Assembly (NCBI GenBank): GCA_005776545.1
Contig: SXOY01000072.1
Coordinates: forward strand, 1 to 20,483
DNA length: 20,483 nucleotides
Direction of reading: 5' to 3'
Source: Planctomycetia bacterium
GTDB taxonomy: Bacteria > Planctomycetota > Phycisphaerae > Phycisphaerales > UBA1924
The position numbers and the translations under genes were made by a program. Numbering within the stretch: position 1 is the stretch's first letter; each line of letters opens with the position of its first letter. Under the pieces are notes generated by a model. That model was not told where the DNA came from. It searched no databases and saw only the letters and a list, made by a program, of their open reading frames with translations. Shown here piece by piece: positions 7,310 through 15,018 of this stretch.

Positions 7310-8100
7310 GAGTTCCCTCCGCTTGAACATACTTCCGAATGCTCAACCGGACGGCGCCGATTACGCATATAGCGAACCGCAAAGCAATCGATCAGCCCAG
7401 GAATTCCTCGCTGAATAATCCCAAATCCGTACTTGGTTTCTCCCGCAATTCGCGGGCGATGATTCACCTGCATTTCAACCACGGTGTACCCAAGATGCCG
7501 GGCCATCACCGGAATAAACCGATGCATGCCCTTGAACTCCAGCGGTAGCTTGATCGCAATCTCTCGACGCATCACTCGCAACGAGCACCCGGTATCACGA
7601 ATGGTGTCACCAAGAATCATCCCTCGAAACACGCGGCCAACCCAGCTCGTCGCTTTACGAATTACATTATCCTGCCGTGCCTGTGACCGGTCGCCCTGCA
7701 CCATGTCCGCACCGGTCTCGTTCATCTTTTGCAAGAGCTTGGGAATGTCAGCCGGATCGTTCTGCAAATCCGCATCCAGTGAGGCAACAACCTTTCCGCG
7801 GCAACTGCGGAATCCCGCATGAAACGCGGCGGACTGGCCGTTCCCTTTCCCCGGCGGAGTTCGTTCCATGGCAACGCATCGAAGCCAGGGGTGCTTTTGC
7901 ATTAGTTCCCTGACAACCGCTCGAGTCGTATCGGTCGAACCGTCATCAACAACAATGAACTCAAAGGTACAGCCGTTGGTTTCCATCGCCGCGGCAACCT
8001 GAGTTACCAGTTTTGCAATGTTCTCATATTCGTTATGCGCGGGCGCAACGATGCTGATGTCTAGATCGACGGCTCCGGGCTTGATTTCTGCATTTACCAC
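7306..8100 (-). CDS. Family 2 glycosyltransferase, polyprenyl-phosphate glycosyl (DPM1/ArnC-like) type
   Basis: This 264-residue GT-A enzyme shows the nucleotide-binding VDDGST at 51-56, the metal-binding DAD motif at 109-111 (ASLDADLQ), the acceptor-region RDTGCSLR at 168-175 and the KYG motif at 223-225. This set is typical of dolichyl/undecaprenyl-phosphate sugar transferases, which move a sugar from a nucleotide donor to a lipid phosphate on the cytoplasmic face. Unlike ArnC or GtrB it has no C-terminal membrane helices after the catalytic domain; the adjacent LAB_N protein may supply the membrane part. The GTG start at 8100 has AGGA about 7-8 nt upstream. The stop overlaps the LAB_N start (ATGA). 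The sugar donor cannot be deduced. Confidence 0.9.
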   Translation of the reverse strand: MVNAEIKPGAVDLDISIVAPAHNEYENIAKLVTQVAAAMETNGCTFEFIVVDDGSTDTTRAVVRELMQKHPWLRCVAMERTPPGKGNGQSAAFHAGFRSCRGKVVASLDADLQNDPADIPKLLQKMNETGADMVQGDRSQARQDNVIRKATSWVGRVFRGMILGDTIRDTGCSLRVMRREIAIKLPLEFKGMHRFIPVMARHLGYTVVEMQVNHRPRIAGETKYGFGIIQRGIPGLIDCFAVRYMRNRRRPVEHSEVCSSGGNS

Positions 8101-8198
8101 ACCCCATCCTAGCCATCCTATGGCCTTACACAGACTCGTTTTTGCACCCTACACTCGGCTTGAAACCAATCCCATAATTGTTCACGCAGGACCTCACA
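8101..8198 (+). promoter_or_regulatory. Divergent promoter region between the glycosyltransferase and ferredoxin genes
   Basis: These 98 bp must contain both start regions. For the ferredoxin side a weak pair is TTACAC (8126-8131) and TACACT (8150-8155) with an 18-nt spacer. The match to consensus is modest and the call is tentative. Confidence 0.25.
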
Positions 8199-8597
8199 AT
8201 GCACCTTCGACATTCAGATATCGACCACGGCCCCGCCACCGTTCCGGTGAAAGTAGTACTTGAAGATCCAGAAGGCCTGACCGGAAATTCCAAAGCGGAA
8301 CACAGCCTCCTCGCCGCCAAAGGTGAGTCTCTGCTTGAAGTCGCGATGGAGTCAGGAATCAACATCGAGCACGCCTGCGGCGGCGTTTGCGCATGTTCGA
8401 CATGTCATATCTATGTCCTTGAAGGGATGACCCACCTGGCTGAAGCAACAGAAGCCGAAGAGGATCGAGTGGAAGAAGCGCCCGGTTTGCAGCGCAATAG
8501 TCGATTGGCCTGCCAGTGTATCGTGCAGGGCGATGGGCCAGTAGTGTTCAAAGTTCCATCATGGAATCGCAACGCTGTGAAAGAATTACCTCACTGA
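8199..8597 (+). CDS. [2Fe-2S] ferredoxin, ISC (adrenodoxin-like) type
   Basis: The 132-residue product carries the adrenodoxin-type cluster motif with cysteines 60, 66, 69 and 105 (C-x5-C-x2-C-x35-C), the spacing of E. coli Fdx. Two further cysteines (64, 107) sit beside the cluster. The sequence AEEDRVEEAPGLQRNSRLACQ after the cluster loop is also characteristic. It should be a soluble low-potential electron carrier, as used in iron-sulphur cluster assembly or by cytochrome P450-like partners. The ATG at 8199 has AGGA 8 nt upstream; an upstream in-frame TTG at 8178 lacks one. It has a short N-terminal extension (about 15 residues) compared with E. coli Fdx. No isc/suf genes are adjacent. It ends 3 nt from the convergent minor pilin stop. 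Confidence 0.93.
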   Translation: MHLRHSDIDHGPATVPVKVVLEDPEGLTGNSKAEHSLLAAKGESLLEVAMESGINIEHACGGVCACSTCHIYVLEGMTHLAEATEAEEDRVEEAPGLQRNSRLACQCIVQGDGPVVFKVPSWNRNAVKELPH

Positions 8598-8600
8598 GCA

Positions 8601-9842
8601 TCAGTTGAGAGTCCTTTTCATAGACCCTTCCAGTAGATACATCTCCCCGACAAACGTGCAGCCCGGTGGCGGGGTGCTCTTAATCGTTGCATCGTATTGA
8701 AGTCGAACGGAATTCTGCACCGTCGCTCCAGACGTAGATACCGCTACCCCGTTGAGCCTCAACGCGTTTCCGAGCGTGAGATCCTTGCCCAGCACCAGTC
8801 CTTTGATCCCACTGGTGTAAACATCCAACTTATCAATGTCAGTTGGACCGATTCGATCTGTTCCCGCTGCACCAACTGGATTGAAATTCACTTTGATTGT
8901 CGGCTCACTCAAATCCGCCGCATCAGGAAGTAGTGCGAGGCTTCCATCGCAGATTATCGCTGGATAGGTTGATAGTCCTGGTACCCATTGCACGCTCTTG
9001 GAGACTTCGACCCCGGCACTTGCGTTTATGAACACCAGTGTAGCGATGATGCGAGAGTCCTTAACTTTTATGGCACGGCCTTGACAATCGATCACATATA
9101 CTCCATACGCATTGGTGACGCCCCAAGGTGTCACATCCTGTGAAACTACTTGGTTGGCAATCTGTCCAGCTGATAGCTGGGCCAACGACACTGGAGTTCC
9201 AATCCCTCTGTAATGGGCAAGCACAGATGCCAGATCAAATGTCGACAACGCCCCTGAGCTAACACTCGTACCCCCGTTGTACGTCACGCCCAACGCAGTC
9301 GTCCCGACATTCACCGGTTGCGTAATCGAAGCAAGTGTCGCTAGCGCCCCTCCCCCCGTTCGAATCGTCCCAGTTCCGACCACTGTGCACGACTCAAACT
9401 TGATACTGCTTTGTGCACATAGGACATTATCGAAGTGCTCGGGAATCACTGCCGCGGCCTGTGCGCGTGCCTCGACTCGGACAGTGCTATTTCCGGAATT
9501 GCCAACCGCCGCGATGCTAATCACATCAAATGAGGGGATCGTAATGTCCCCCGAACGATCGGTAAGTCTTGCGGAAAACGCGGCCCCACCAAGCGGAACC
9601 GCCTTCGCGATAATCCCGTCTCCGACACTGCCGCGCCAGTTGTTCTGGTGCATGTACGCCATGGCGTAGTCAATACCAGATTCAGCAGCCAGTCTGGCAT
9701 CAACCGAATCCCGAATCACTGCGCCAGAGAACATGTCGCGACGCGCCAGTTCGAGACCCAGGAGCGACATGGTTACCACCAGCGCAGTAGTCGCCAGCAC
9801 AACGATGTAGATGCTCGCACGACGATGCACAGGGTAGTTCAT
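8601..9842 (-). CDS. PilX/GspK-like minor pilin with a large C-terminal domain
   Basis: Starting at ATG 9842 the protein has 413 residues. A basic N-terminus (HRR) leads into one membrane helix (about 11-31), then the ARLAAESGIDYA segment at about 49-60, which is typical of PilX/PulK-type pilins. There is no classical FTLxE processing site. The C-terminal part, beyond about 130, is rich in Gly, Thr, Ser, Val and looks beta-rich, much longer than ordinary PilX (about 200 residues). The start overlaps the stop of the PilV-like gene (ATGA at 9839-9842) and has GGGGGAG upstream; the open frame continues to 10064, but that extension lies inside the upstream gene and is not credible. As last gene of the pilin block it likely sits in the tip complex. 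Confidence 0.82.
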   Translation of the reverse strand: MNYPVHRRASIYIVVLATTALVVTMSLLGLELARRDMFSGAVIRDSVDARLAAESGIDYAMAYMHQNNWRGSVGDGIIAKAVPLGGAAFSARLTDRSGDITIPSFDVISIAAVGNSGNSTVRVEARAQAAAVIPEHFDNVLCAQSSIKFESCTVVGTGTIRTGGGALATLASITQPVNVGTTALGVTYNGGTSVSSGALSTFDLASVLAHYRGIGTPVSLAQLSAGQIANQVVSQDVTPWGVTNAYGVYVIDCQGRAIKVKDSRIIATLVFINASAGVEVSKSVQWVPGLSTYPAIICDGSLALLPDAADLSEPTIKVNFNPVGAAGTDRIGPTDIDKLDVYTSGIKGLVLGKDLTLGNALRLNGVAVSTSGATVQNSVRLQYDATIKSTPPPGCTFVGEMYLLEGSMKRTLN

Positions 9843-10432
9843 GGAAGCTCCCCCACGTTCACGTACGACAAATCCGATGGCAAGTGACCGTTTGGGACTT
9901 TGTAATACGACTGCATCGTGTCCGCCCGAAGTGCAGCCACCTTCACGCTTTGTCCTCGCCTTGTCGTGACCGTTACGGTGACACGTACCAATCCCGTGCG
10001 AGTAATGCTCACGTTTTCCGGGTTTGCCACATCCACGTTCTCTACGAGGACCGCTCGCGTCCATCCTGAGTAACCCGAGATATTGATGCCATCTGCAAAT
10101 TGTGGCGGGGATTCAGTCCATCCGGAAAAGTCATCGATGTCGTCAAAGGTCTGTTTCTGAGTCTTGACTTCTCCAAGATCAACACCCAGAGTGCCCGATA
10201 CCAAGCCGCCAATCAGCGAAGAAGAAGGCTCGCCAACATAATTGGAAAGCACTTCAGACAGCATTGACTCCGCCATTGCCGCAGCTCTCGCATCCTCTGC
10301 CGCACTCGCCCTCATGTCAGTGCTTACGCCCACGGCCTGAAGCCCAGCAACCAAAAGCCCTCCGAGTACAAGAATGCTCACAACGCACTCGATCAACGTG
10401 AACCCGCGATTTCGCACGTGTTTGTAACTCAT
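9839..10432 (-). CDS. PilV/GspI-like minor prepilin
   Basis: This 197-residue protein has a type III (prepilin) signal: MSYKHVRNRG followed by FTLIE, with Gly10 before the cleavage point, Glu15 as the conserved +5 residue and a hydrophobic helix at about 11-33. The rest is a typical pseudopilin layout with a long N-terminal helix (ARAAAMAESMLSEVLSNY) and a beta-rich C-terminus. AMAESML and the position after a PilW-like gene suggest a PilV/GspI role in the filament-priming complex. It overlaps both neighbours by 4 nt (10429-10432 and 9839-9842). It is the only full-length pilin in the locus with Gly at -1. Confidence 0.85.
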   Translation of the reverse strand: MSYKHVRNRGFTLIECVVSILVLGGLLVAGLQAVGVSTDMRASAAEDARAAAMAESMLSEVLSNYVGEPSSSLIGGLVSGTLGVDLGEVKTQKQTFDDIDDFSGWTESPPQFADGINISGYSGWTRAVLVENVDVANPENVSITRTGLVRVTVTVTTRRGQSVKVAALRADTMQSYYKVPNGHLPSDLSYVNVGELP

Positions 10433-10935
10433 GGAACGCTCGCATGTGAAGTAGCGGATATTTTTGCGATGACCGGCAAAGCAGCTGCTTCAGTCGATAC
10501 CAGTTCAACTTGAACCGTTTCAAGAGACCTGATACCAACTCCGCCAGCAACCCGTCGACAGCGCCACGTAAACGTAAGTGATTTCACCGACCCACAAATC
10601 GTCTCCGCCGCTCCACCATTGAGTTCACGCGTCCAAGGTGCGCCAGCCCCGGCCCATTTGTACACAACGCTATCGTCCACGGCGTCACCCGTGCAGTCAG
10701 GCACTGTGAATTCACATTTTGACGTCGACGCTTGGATAACTTGCGATGCCCAGGAAACGTCAAAGGCAAATCGATCAACGGCGCGAGCGAGTTGACTCGT
10801 CCGAGAAAGGGGGCTGGTGTCATCAGGTAACGCTTTCGCCATAATTACGAACAGCGATGCGATCGCACCTAGCAGGAGACTGCTGATTGAGACTGCAACT
10901 AGAAGTTCAACAAGTGTGAACGCGCGACGTTTCAT
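10429..10935 (-). CDS. PilW/GspJ-like minor prepilin
   Basis: The 168-residue product starts MKRRA / FTLVE, a short prepilin leader with Ala (not Gly) at -1, Glu10 at +5 and a hydrophobic helix at about 6-28. The mature part is a beta-rich globular domain with a Cys pair region (CEFTVPDCTGD and C in TICGSV). Length and position between GspH- and PilV-like genes suit PilW/GspJ, a component of the minor pilin complex that initiates filament assembly. Its ATG overlaps the stop of the GspH-like gene (10932-10935) and its stop overlaps the PilV-like start, so it is translationally coupled on both sides. Confidence 0.83.
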   Translation of the reverse strand: MKRRAFTLVELLVAVSISSLLLGAIASLFVIMAKALPDDTSPLSRTSQLARAVDRFAFDVSWASQVIQASTSKCEFTVPDCTGDAVDDSVVYKWAGAGAPWTRELNGGAAETICGSVKSLTFTWRCRRVAGGVGIRSLETVQVELVSTEAAALPVIAKISATSHASVP

Positions 10936-11501
10936 TTCGTTGCCTCCGCTGATGGAGGGATTGTGTCAACCGGGATATCAAGGCCCGATGCCTTTGCAAC
11001 GTCGATTGCACTCACCGACACAATTGCGCCAATTGTCACGGTGATTCTGGAATCCCCAAGATATAGCGTGATCACTCCGTTTTCAGCGATCTCGCCACGA
11101 CCATCTATTACAAACGTAAATCTGGTCGCAGACAATGGAAGACTCATGGTTGTGCGATACGGGCTTTCTGAAAGCCCAACCCTGTATTTCGCAACACCCG
11201 CGACTGCCCCCGCCCCTTCGCTGGTCACTTCATATTCGCCGGTAGCCGCAACAAAACTCATTCTTCGGGCCAGCCCATCCGCGCGGGCAGATGAGCGAGC
11301 AAGTGCGACATCGGATTGAATTCTCCTCGCCGCTCCCTCAAGCCGATATCGTGCATCCGCCTCTGCATATCGAGGTACCGCTATTGCCGCGATAACTACC
11401 ATGATCACCAGCACTACGACCATCTCAATAAGGCTAAAAGCGAGCAAAGCTCGTCCCTCCGGACGAGCCTTACTCATGTTTACATGTGCCATAGCAGCCA
11501 T
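10932..11501 (-). CDS. GspH/FimT-like minor prepilin
   Basis: With the start at 11501 the protein has 189 residues. The leader ends ALLA, cut before Phe22 of FSLIE (Ala at -1, Glu26 at +5), followed by a hydrophobic helix and the GspH/FimT pattern (PRYAEADARYRLEGAARRIQ, then SDVALARSSA). GspH/FimT proteins are low-abundance pilins; FimT-like ones can bind DNA during transformation, though nothing here proves that. I chose 11501 because GGAGG stands 8 nt before it; the open frame starts at 11528 and a further Met lies at 11477, both without a good site. It lies 34 nt after the major pseudopilin gene and overlaps the PilW-like start by 4 nt. Confidence 0.83.
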   Translation of the reverse strand: MAAMAHVNMSKARPEGRALLAFSLIEMVVVLVIMVVIAAIAVPRYAEADARYRLEGAARRIQSDVALARSSARADGLARRMSFVAATGEYEVTSEGAGAVAGVAKYRVGLSESPYRTTMSLPLSATRFTFVIDGRGEIAENGVITLYLGDSRITVTIGAIVSVSAIDVAKASGLDIPVDTIPPSAEATK

Positions 11502-11535
11502 TTTGACAGCCTCCGGCATATGGTACATTACTTAC

Positions 11536-12006
11536 TTAATACAAATTGTACTTCTTACCCTGTGAATCGACTTCGCCAGCGGCGGTATTGGAAATGATAT
11601 TTCCTGCACCGTCGTAGATCCAGCCAATGCCTGCGCCATCTGCCGTGGCAATACCGGTGCCGCCCTTTTTGGCACCGACAGGAAGCGGCGGGATTGCATT
11701 GATATAGGTTCCGAAGATAAACGCACCAGTCTTGGTTGCGTTAGAGGTACCCGCGGCGTTGCTGTAGGTTGTCAACTGAGCCACAACATCAGTCGTCGAG
11801 GGATACACACCATCGTGCTCAGTCTGGAACAGGTCGATCGCATTACGAAGTACGCGGAGGTTCGCTGTGAGTGTCGACTCGGTTGCACCGGTCGCACCAC
11901 GGCTCATACGCGGAACGGCGATCGCGGCGATAATGCCGATGATCACTACCACGATGACAAGTTCGATCATACTGAAAGCACGCTGAACTCGATGAAACTG
12001 ACGCAT
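11536..12006 (-). CDS. GspG/PilA-like major pseudopilin
   Basis: The 156-residue protein has leader MRQFHRVQRA, cleavage before FSMIE (Ala at -1, Glu15 at +5) and the GspG-type helix ELVIVVVIIGIIAAIAVPRM. The mature domain resembles GspG: NLRVLRNAIDLFQTEHDGVYP is the usual helix and loop, and the C-terminus carries an NLY ending after a short DSQGK loop. It would be the main subunit polymerised by GspE/GspF. The start has GAGGAG about 7-8 nt upstream. A 124-bp gap separates it from the preceding assembly genes, so it may have its own promoter, which would permit the higher expression expected of a major pilin. Confidence 0.9.
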   Translation of the reverse strand: MRQFHRVQRAFSMIELVIVVVIIGIIAAIAVPRMSRGATGATESTLTANLRVLRNAIDLFQTEHDGVYPSTTDVVAQLTTYSNAAGTSNATKTGAFIFGTYINAIPPLPVGAKKGGTGIATADGAGIGWIYDGAGNIISNTAAGEVDSQGKKYNLY

Positions 12007-12130
12007 AGTCGACTCCTCTGAATTTGAAAGTGTTAAGTCTCAAACCAGCAATCGACCCCAATACCTTAACGGGTGAGCAATTGACCACTTTGTCATGCAA
12101 AACACCTGCAATATCTCCGGAATAGACGGA
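12007..12130 (-). promoter_or_regulatory. Intergenic gap before the major pseudopilin gene
   Basis: This 124-bp non-coding stretch is the largest break in the otherwise overlapping pilus locus and precedes the gene whose product is needed in highest amount. A second promoter or an RNA processing site is a reasonable inference, but I find no clear -35/-10, no sigma-54 motif and no terminator hairpin with a T-run. Confidence 0.35.
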
Positions 12131-12721
12131 CTATCGCTTCTCGGACGTAGCGGCTGATGGGTCGAGTTTGAGGAGGAACTCCCTGCCCGTTGACACTTCC
12201 CGCACCCTGGCATATGGAACAGTATCTTTGTCGTAGACATCCGAGGCCTCAAGCAATTCTGCGTTCTCCGATACTCCCGATCCAACTCGCAATACCAGGC
12301 TCTTCTTCCCCATCTCAAGAACAACAGCAATCTTGCCGCCAATCGAACTGACACTTGTCAGTTTCCACGGTGCGATAACGGGAATGACAGGCACGGTCAC
12401 GATTTCGACCTTATCCGCAACAGTTCCTTCCGGTACAACTTCGATGGCCCACGGCTCGCTGAACGCGTTGCGTGATGCGTGATCGATGACAACGCGATCC
12501 AGTCGCTCTGCAATAAAGGCTCCCGATCGATCAACCATGACCTTTGCAGCGGCCGCCTTCGTTTCACCATCCAACGGAGAATCCGAATCGTCTATGACGA
12601 TCGCCGCGGCGGCGGACTCAAGCCTTCCGTCGGGTCGAAGTATGAAATGATCGACCCCAAGTGCGCAAAGGCCAGCACCCGCAACGATCATCAGCCCCAC
12701 CTGCTGTTTAGAGAGTTTCAC
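12131..12721 (-). CDS. Single-TM protein in the PilP/GspC position of the pilus locus
   Basis: About 196 residues with a short basic N-terminus (KLSKQQ), one membrane helix at about 8-27 and a periplasmic region that contains a Pro/Val-rich linker (IVTVPVIPVIAPWKL) followed by a small beta-rich domain (SVSSIGGKIAVVLEMGKKSL). This layout and the place after pilM-pilN-pilO resemble PilP or GspC, which connect the inner-membrane platform to the secretin. However, no lipobox is present and sequence similarity is not obvious to me. The start is uncertain: I use GTG 12721; TTG 12736 and the frame's upstream part to 12802 (overlapping pilO by 50 nt) are alternatives, and none has a strong ribosome-binding site. 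Confidence 0.65.
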   Translation of the reverse strand: MKLSKQQVGLMIVAGAGLCALGVDHFILRPDGRLESAAAAIVIDDSDSPLDGETKAAAAKVMVDRSGAFIAERLDRVVIDHASRNAFSEPWAIEVVPEGTVADKVEIVTVPVIPVIAPWKLTSVSSIGGKIAVVLEMGKKSLVLRVGSGVSENAELLEASDVYDKDTVPYARVREVSTGREFLLKLDPSAATSEKR

Positions 12722-12752
12722 GATATAAGAGTGCAATATGCACAACCTGCTG

Positions 12753-13343
12753 TCAAGGATTCGGCGCTGTCGCCATGTCCGATGCGCCCTCATAAACGGC
12801 ATACCAGGAAAGGTCTATCTCCACCACCGCGTCTCCGGACTCTTTCTCAGACCTCTCAGCTGCCGCGGCGAACTTATCCACCGCCGTATCGCGAAACCGC
12901 ACATTGATATCCTTCAGAAATCGCGCCACCGCAAAGTACTGCCCACGCGCAATAACCTTCACAGGAACATACACACGCTTGTTGGCTTGCTTGGCATCCT
13001 CTCCCTTGATAGTCACAACTTCAAGGCCCGATTCCGTTGCCAGTTCACTAAGCTCCATGATCCGAGTGTTTAATGAGCTTGTCGCCGCCAGCTTCACCTC
13101 GCAGCGTGCAAGTTCTGATCTGAGTCGGTCAATTGCTACCTGTGTACCAGATTGCCGGGCACGATGATCTTCCAGTTCTGCTTTGATGTTTGAGAGTTCA
13201 GTTGCTCGAGCAGTCTGGATCGAACGCTGGTTCATCACTGGCACGATCGCGAGCCAAAATGCCATCCCGCTCAATACCACTCCAATGGCAATGCCAAGGG
13301 CGTCGATGCTGCGTTCCCCTCGAAGTATCGGCAGTTCTTTCAC
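12753..13343 (-). CDS. pilO: PilO-like inner-membrane pilus assembly protein
   Basis: This 196-residue bitopic protein has a short cytoplasmic N-terminus, a membrane helix at about 16-36, a coiled-coil segment (about 45-90: ELSNIKAELEDHRARQ and following) and a C-terminal ferredoxin-like domain in which ARGQYFAVARFLKDINVRF matches the conserved PilO/GspM helix. PilO pairs with PilN through the coiled coil and forms the periplasmic part of the alignment complex. The ATG overlaps the pilN stop (ATGA at 13340-13343). Family assignment rests on topology, the helix motif and gene order. Confidence 0.83.
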   Translation of the reverse strand: MKELPILRGERSIDALGIAIGVVLSGMAFWLAIVPVMNQRSIQTARATELSNIKAELEDHRARQSGTQVAIDRLRSELARCEVKLAATSSLNTRIMELSELATESGLEVVTIKGEDAKQANKRVYVPVKVIARGQYFAVARFLKDINVRFRDTAVDKFAAAAERSEKESGDAVVEIDLSWYAVYEGASDMATAPNP

Positions 13344-13996
13344 TTTGATTCCCCCGATACAGGCACCGATACCGGCAATGGCTCACTGGAATCGAGTTGA
13401 CACGTGACTTGAAATTCAATCACGCTTCCCGCAGCTGTGTCAATACGCCGGTTGTCACCAAGTTTGACCTTGCTGAAGACGCGGCACTTTTCCAGTTCGA
13501 CCAGCATGTGCCCCATCGCTTCCACCGATCGTGATCGCCCACGCAACGCCAGCGAGAATTCTGTATGTGCAGCATTCGCAGTTGATTTCGGGACGCCCTT
13601 CTGCCCATTCGCCCGTGGTGGCTCAGCTCCGGTCTTGATCAGTTCGACCCCATCCAGCACCGTTTGATCATTCAAAGCCTGTGAAACAACATCAAGCAGC
13701 AGCCCCCAGTTTGGATGCCGCCCTGTTGCGTTCGCAGTATCAATCGACTTACGCAAGCCAGCCATGGTGGTCTTTTCTCGCAGGTACTCACTCTGAACGG
13801 ATTTCAGTTTCGCCTGTTCAACGTCGATACGAGCTGAAATATCACTTCCCTCACTCATCGCGCCCACTCGAACCAGACCTGTGGAGACAACCAACACTGC
13901 AGCATACACGCACAAGCCAATTCCCCATACTCGCAGCCGTCGCGTCTGCTTAAGCCGGAGCTGAACAGTTTTGGGGATGAGGTTTATCTGCTTCAT
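13340..13996 (-). CDS. pilN: PilN-like inner-membrane pilus assembly protein
   Basis: The 218-residue protein begins MKQINLIP, the hallmark N-terminal peptide with which PilN docks into a cleft of PilM in the cytoplasm. A membrane helix follows (about 24-43), then a coiled coil (about 55-85) and a periplasmic ferredoxin-like domain with the FSLALRGRSRSVEAMGHML segment. It overlaps pilM at its start (13993-13996) and pilO at its stop (13340-13343). This supports coupled synthesis of the PilM-PilN-PilO complex. Confidence 0.88.
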   Translation of the reverse strand: MKQINLIPKTVQLRLKQTRRLRVWGIGLCVYAAVLVVSTGLVRVGAMSEGSDISARIDVEQAKLKSVQSEYLREKTTMAGLRKSIDTANATGRHPNWGLLLDVVSQALNDQTVLDGVELIKTGAEPPRANGQKGVPKSTANAAHTEFSLALRGRSRSVEAMGHMLVELEKCRVFSKVKLGDNRRIDTAAGSVIEFQVTCQLDSSEPLPVSVPVSGESK

Positions 13997-15018
13997 GCAA
14001 CCTCCCCGTACATTGCCATTCCTGCTGCCGGAACAAGTACCGATTTGGAGTGGAGAGAATGCCTGGTATCTCTACACACATCCCCCAAAGTAACACGCCG
14101 GACCGGAATCCCAATCCGATCCTCGAAGATAGACGTCACATCGAGGACATCCGCACCGGCTCCCATCAGCAAGACATTACCGAGTTCGGCGTGAGGATAT
14201 CGATGCGATGCGTATGTAATGGCGGCGCGAACAGTCTGTGCCAATTCCCCCACCTGTGTGTTCACAAGTGCCAGCAAATCCCTCGCCGACGACGACACAT
14301 TATCACTGCCGGTCGCAAGCGAACTCAACATCTCTTCCGCAACAAGTGCATCCACGTTCATTTCACGCATCACATCCTGTAGAATATTGTCCAGCCCCTC
14401 CTCGACGCGGCGGTAATAGATAATGGTGTCATCGATGCAGACACAAGTAAGCGTTGCAAAATCCCCAATCTCAACAAAGCTGGAAATCTTTCCTGAGCCA
14501 GCAAGCATGTGCCGGCATGCCCGCAAGATCGCAAGCCCCCGAACATCAAAGGCAACTGGTTCAAACCCCTCCTCAACCAATGTATCGACAAGCAATCGAC
14601 CCTTGTCCTGCGACAACCCAACCGCGATCGCGCGAGTGGAGTCGCCGGTTTTCCCGGTCGGTGGAAGCACCCACCAGTCCGACTCAATATCTGTGGTTTT
14701 CAACTTGCTCTCGTGTGCAAGTTCCCCGCGAGTGATCTCAGAGATGTCCGCGCCAGAGTCTGGGGGTGGGATTTCAAATGAGCCGAGCAACTGCAGTTCG
14801 CAGGGGACTGCTGAGACGATTCGGTGGCCGCGAAACCGGCGGTTTTCGATCAAGTCCATTGCCCGTTTCGCATCCCCTTGAGAAACAGACTCGTTGCAAT
14901 CGAGTTTGCGTACACAGGCCGCCTCCACAACCGAGAACGAATCTCCATTGGGAGTCAATTGCACAGCAGACAGGGTGTTCCCCGAAATGTCTAAGCCAAT
15001 ATGCGTTGGACGTTTCAT
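13993..15018 (-). CDS. pilM: PilM, actin-like cytoplasmic ATPase of the pilus alignment complex
   Basis: The 341-residue protein has the actin/FtsA-fold nucleotide motifs of PilM: phosphate-1 HIGLDISGNTLSAVQL (6-21), phosphate-2 SFVEIGDFATLTCVCI (180-195) and the adenosine motif NVLLMGAGADVLDV (281-294). PilM sits on the cytoplasmic face, binds the PilN N-terminal peptide and contacts the assembly ATPase. The size is normal for the family. The ATG overlaps the stop of the gspF-like gene (15015-15018) and the stop overlaps the pilN start. Confidence 0.9.
   Translation of the reverse strand: MKRPTHIGLDISGNTLSAVQLTPNGDSFSVVEAACVRKLDCNESVSQGDAKRAMDLIENRRFRGHRIVSAVPCELQLLGSFEIPPPDSGADISEITRGELAHESKLKTTDIESDWWVLPPTGKTGDSTRAIAVGLSQDKGRLLVDTLVEEGFEPVAFDVRGLAILRACRHMLAGSGKISSFVEIGDFATLTCVCIDDTIIYYRRVEEGLDNILQDVMREMNVDALVAEEMLSSLATGSDNVSSSARDLLALVNTQVGELAQTVRAAITYASHRYPHAELGNVLLMGAGADVLDVTSIFEDRIGIPVRRVTLGDVCRDTRHSLHSKSVLVPAAGMAMYGEVA

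Noticed and set aside
8598..8600. Terminator between the convergent ferredoxin and pilin genes
   Set aside because: Only 3 nt separate the stops, and I saw no hairpin with a T-run at either 3' end.
9843..10064. N-terminal extension of the PilX-like gene to 10064
   Set aside because: The extra 74 residues overlap the PilV-like gene, are Gly/Arg/His-rich and would bury the membrane helix; ATG 9842 has a strong ribosome-binding site and an ATGA overlap.
12007..12130. Sigma-54 promoter before the major pseudopilin gene
   Set aside because: TGG and TTGC-like words are present but the GG/GC spacing of the -24/-12 element is wrong.
12722..12802. Upstream extension of the PilP-position gene
   Set aside because: It would overlap pilO by 50 nt and add an Arg-rich tail before the membrane helix; the exact start between 12721 and 12736 stays open.
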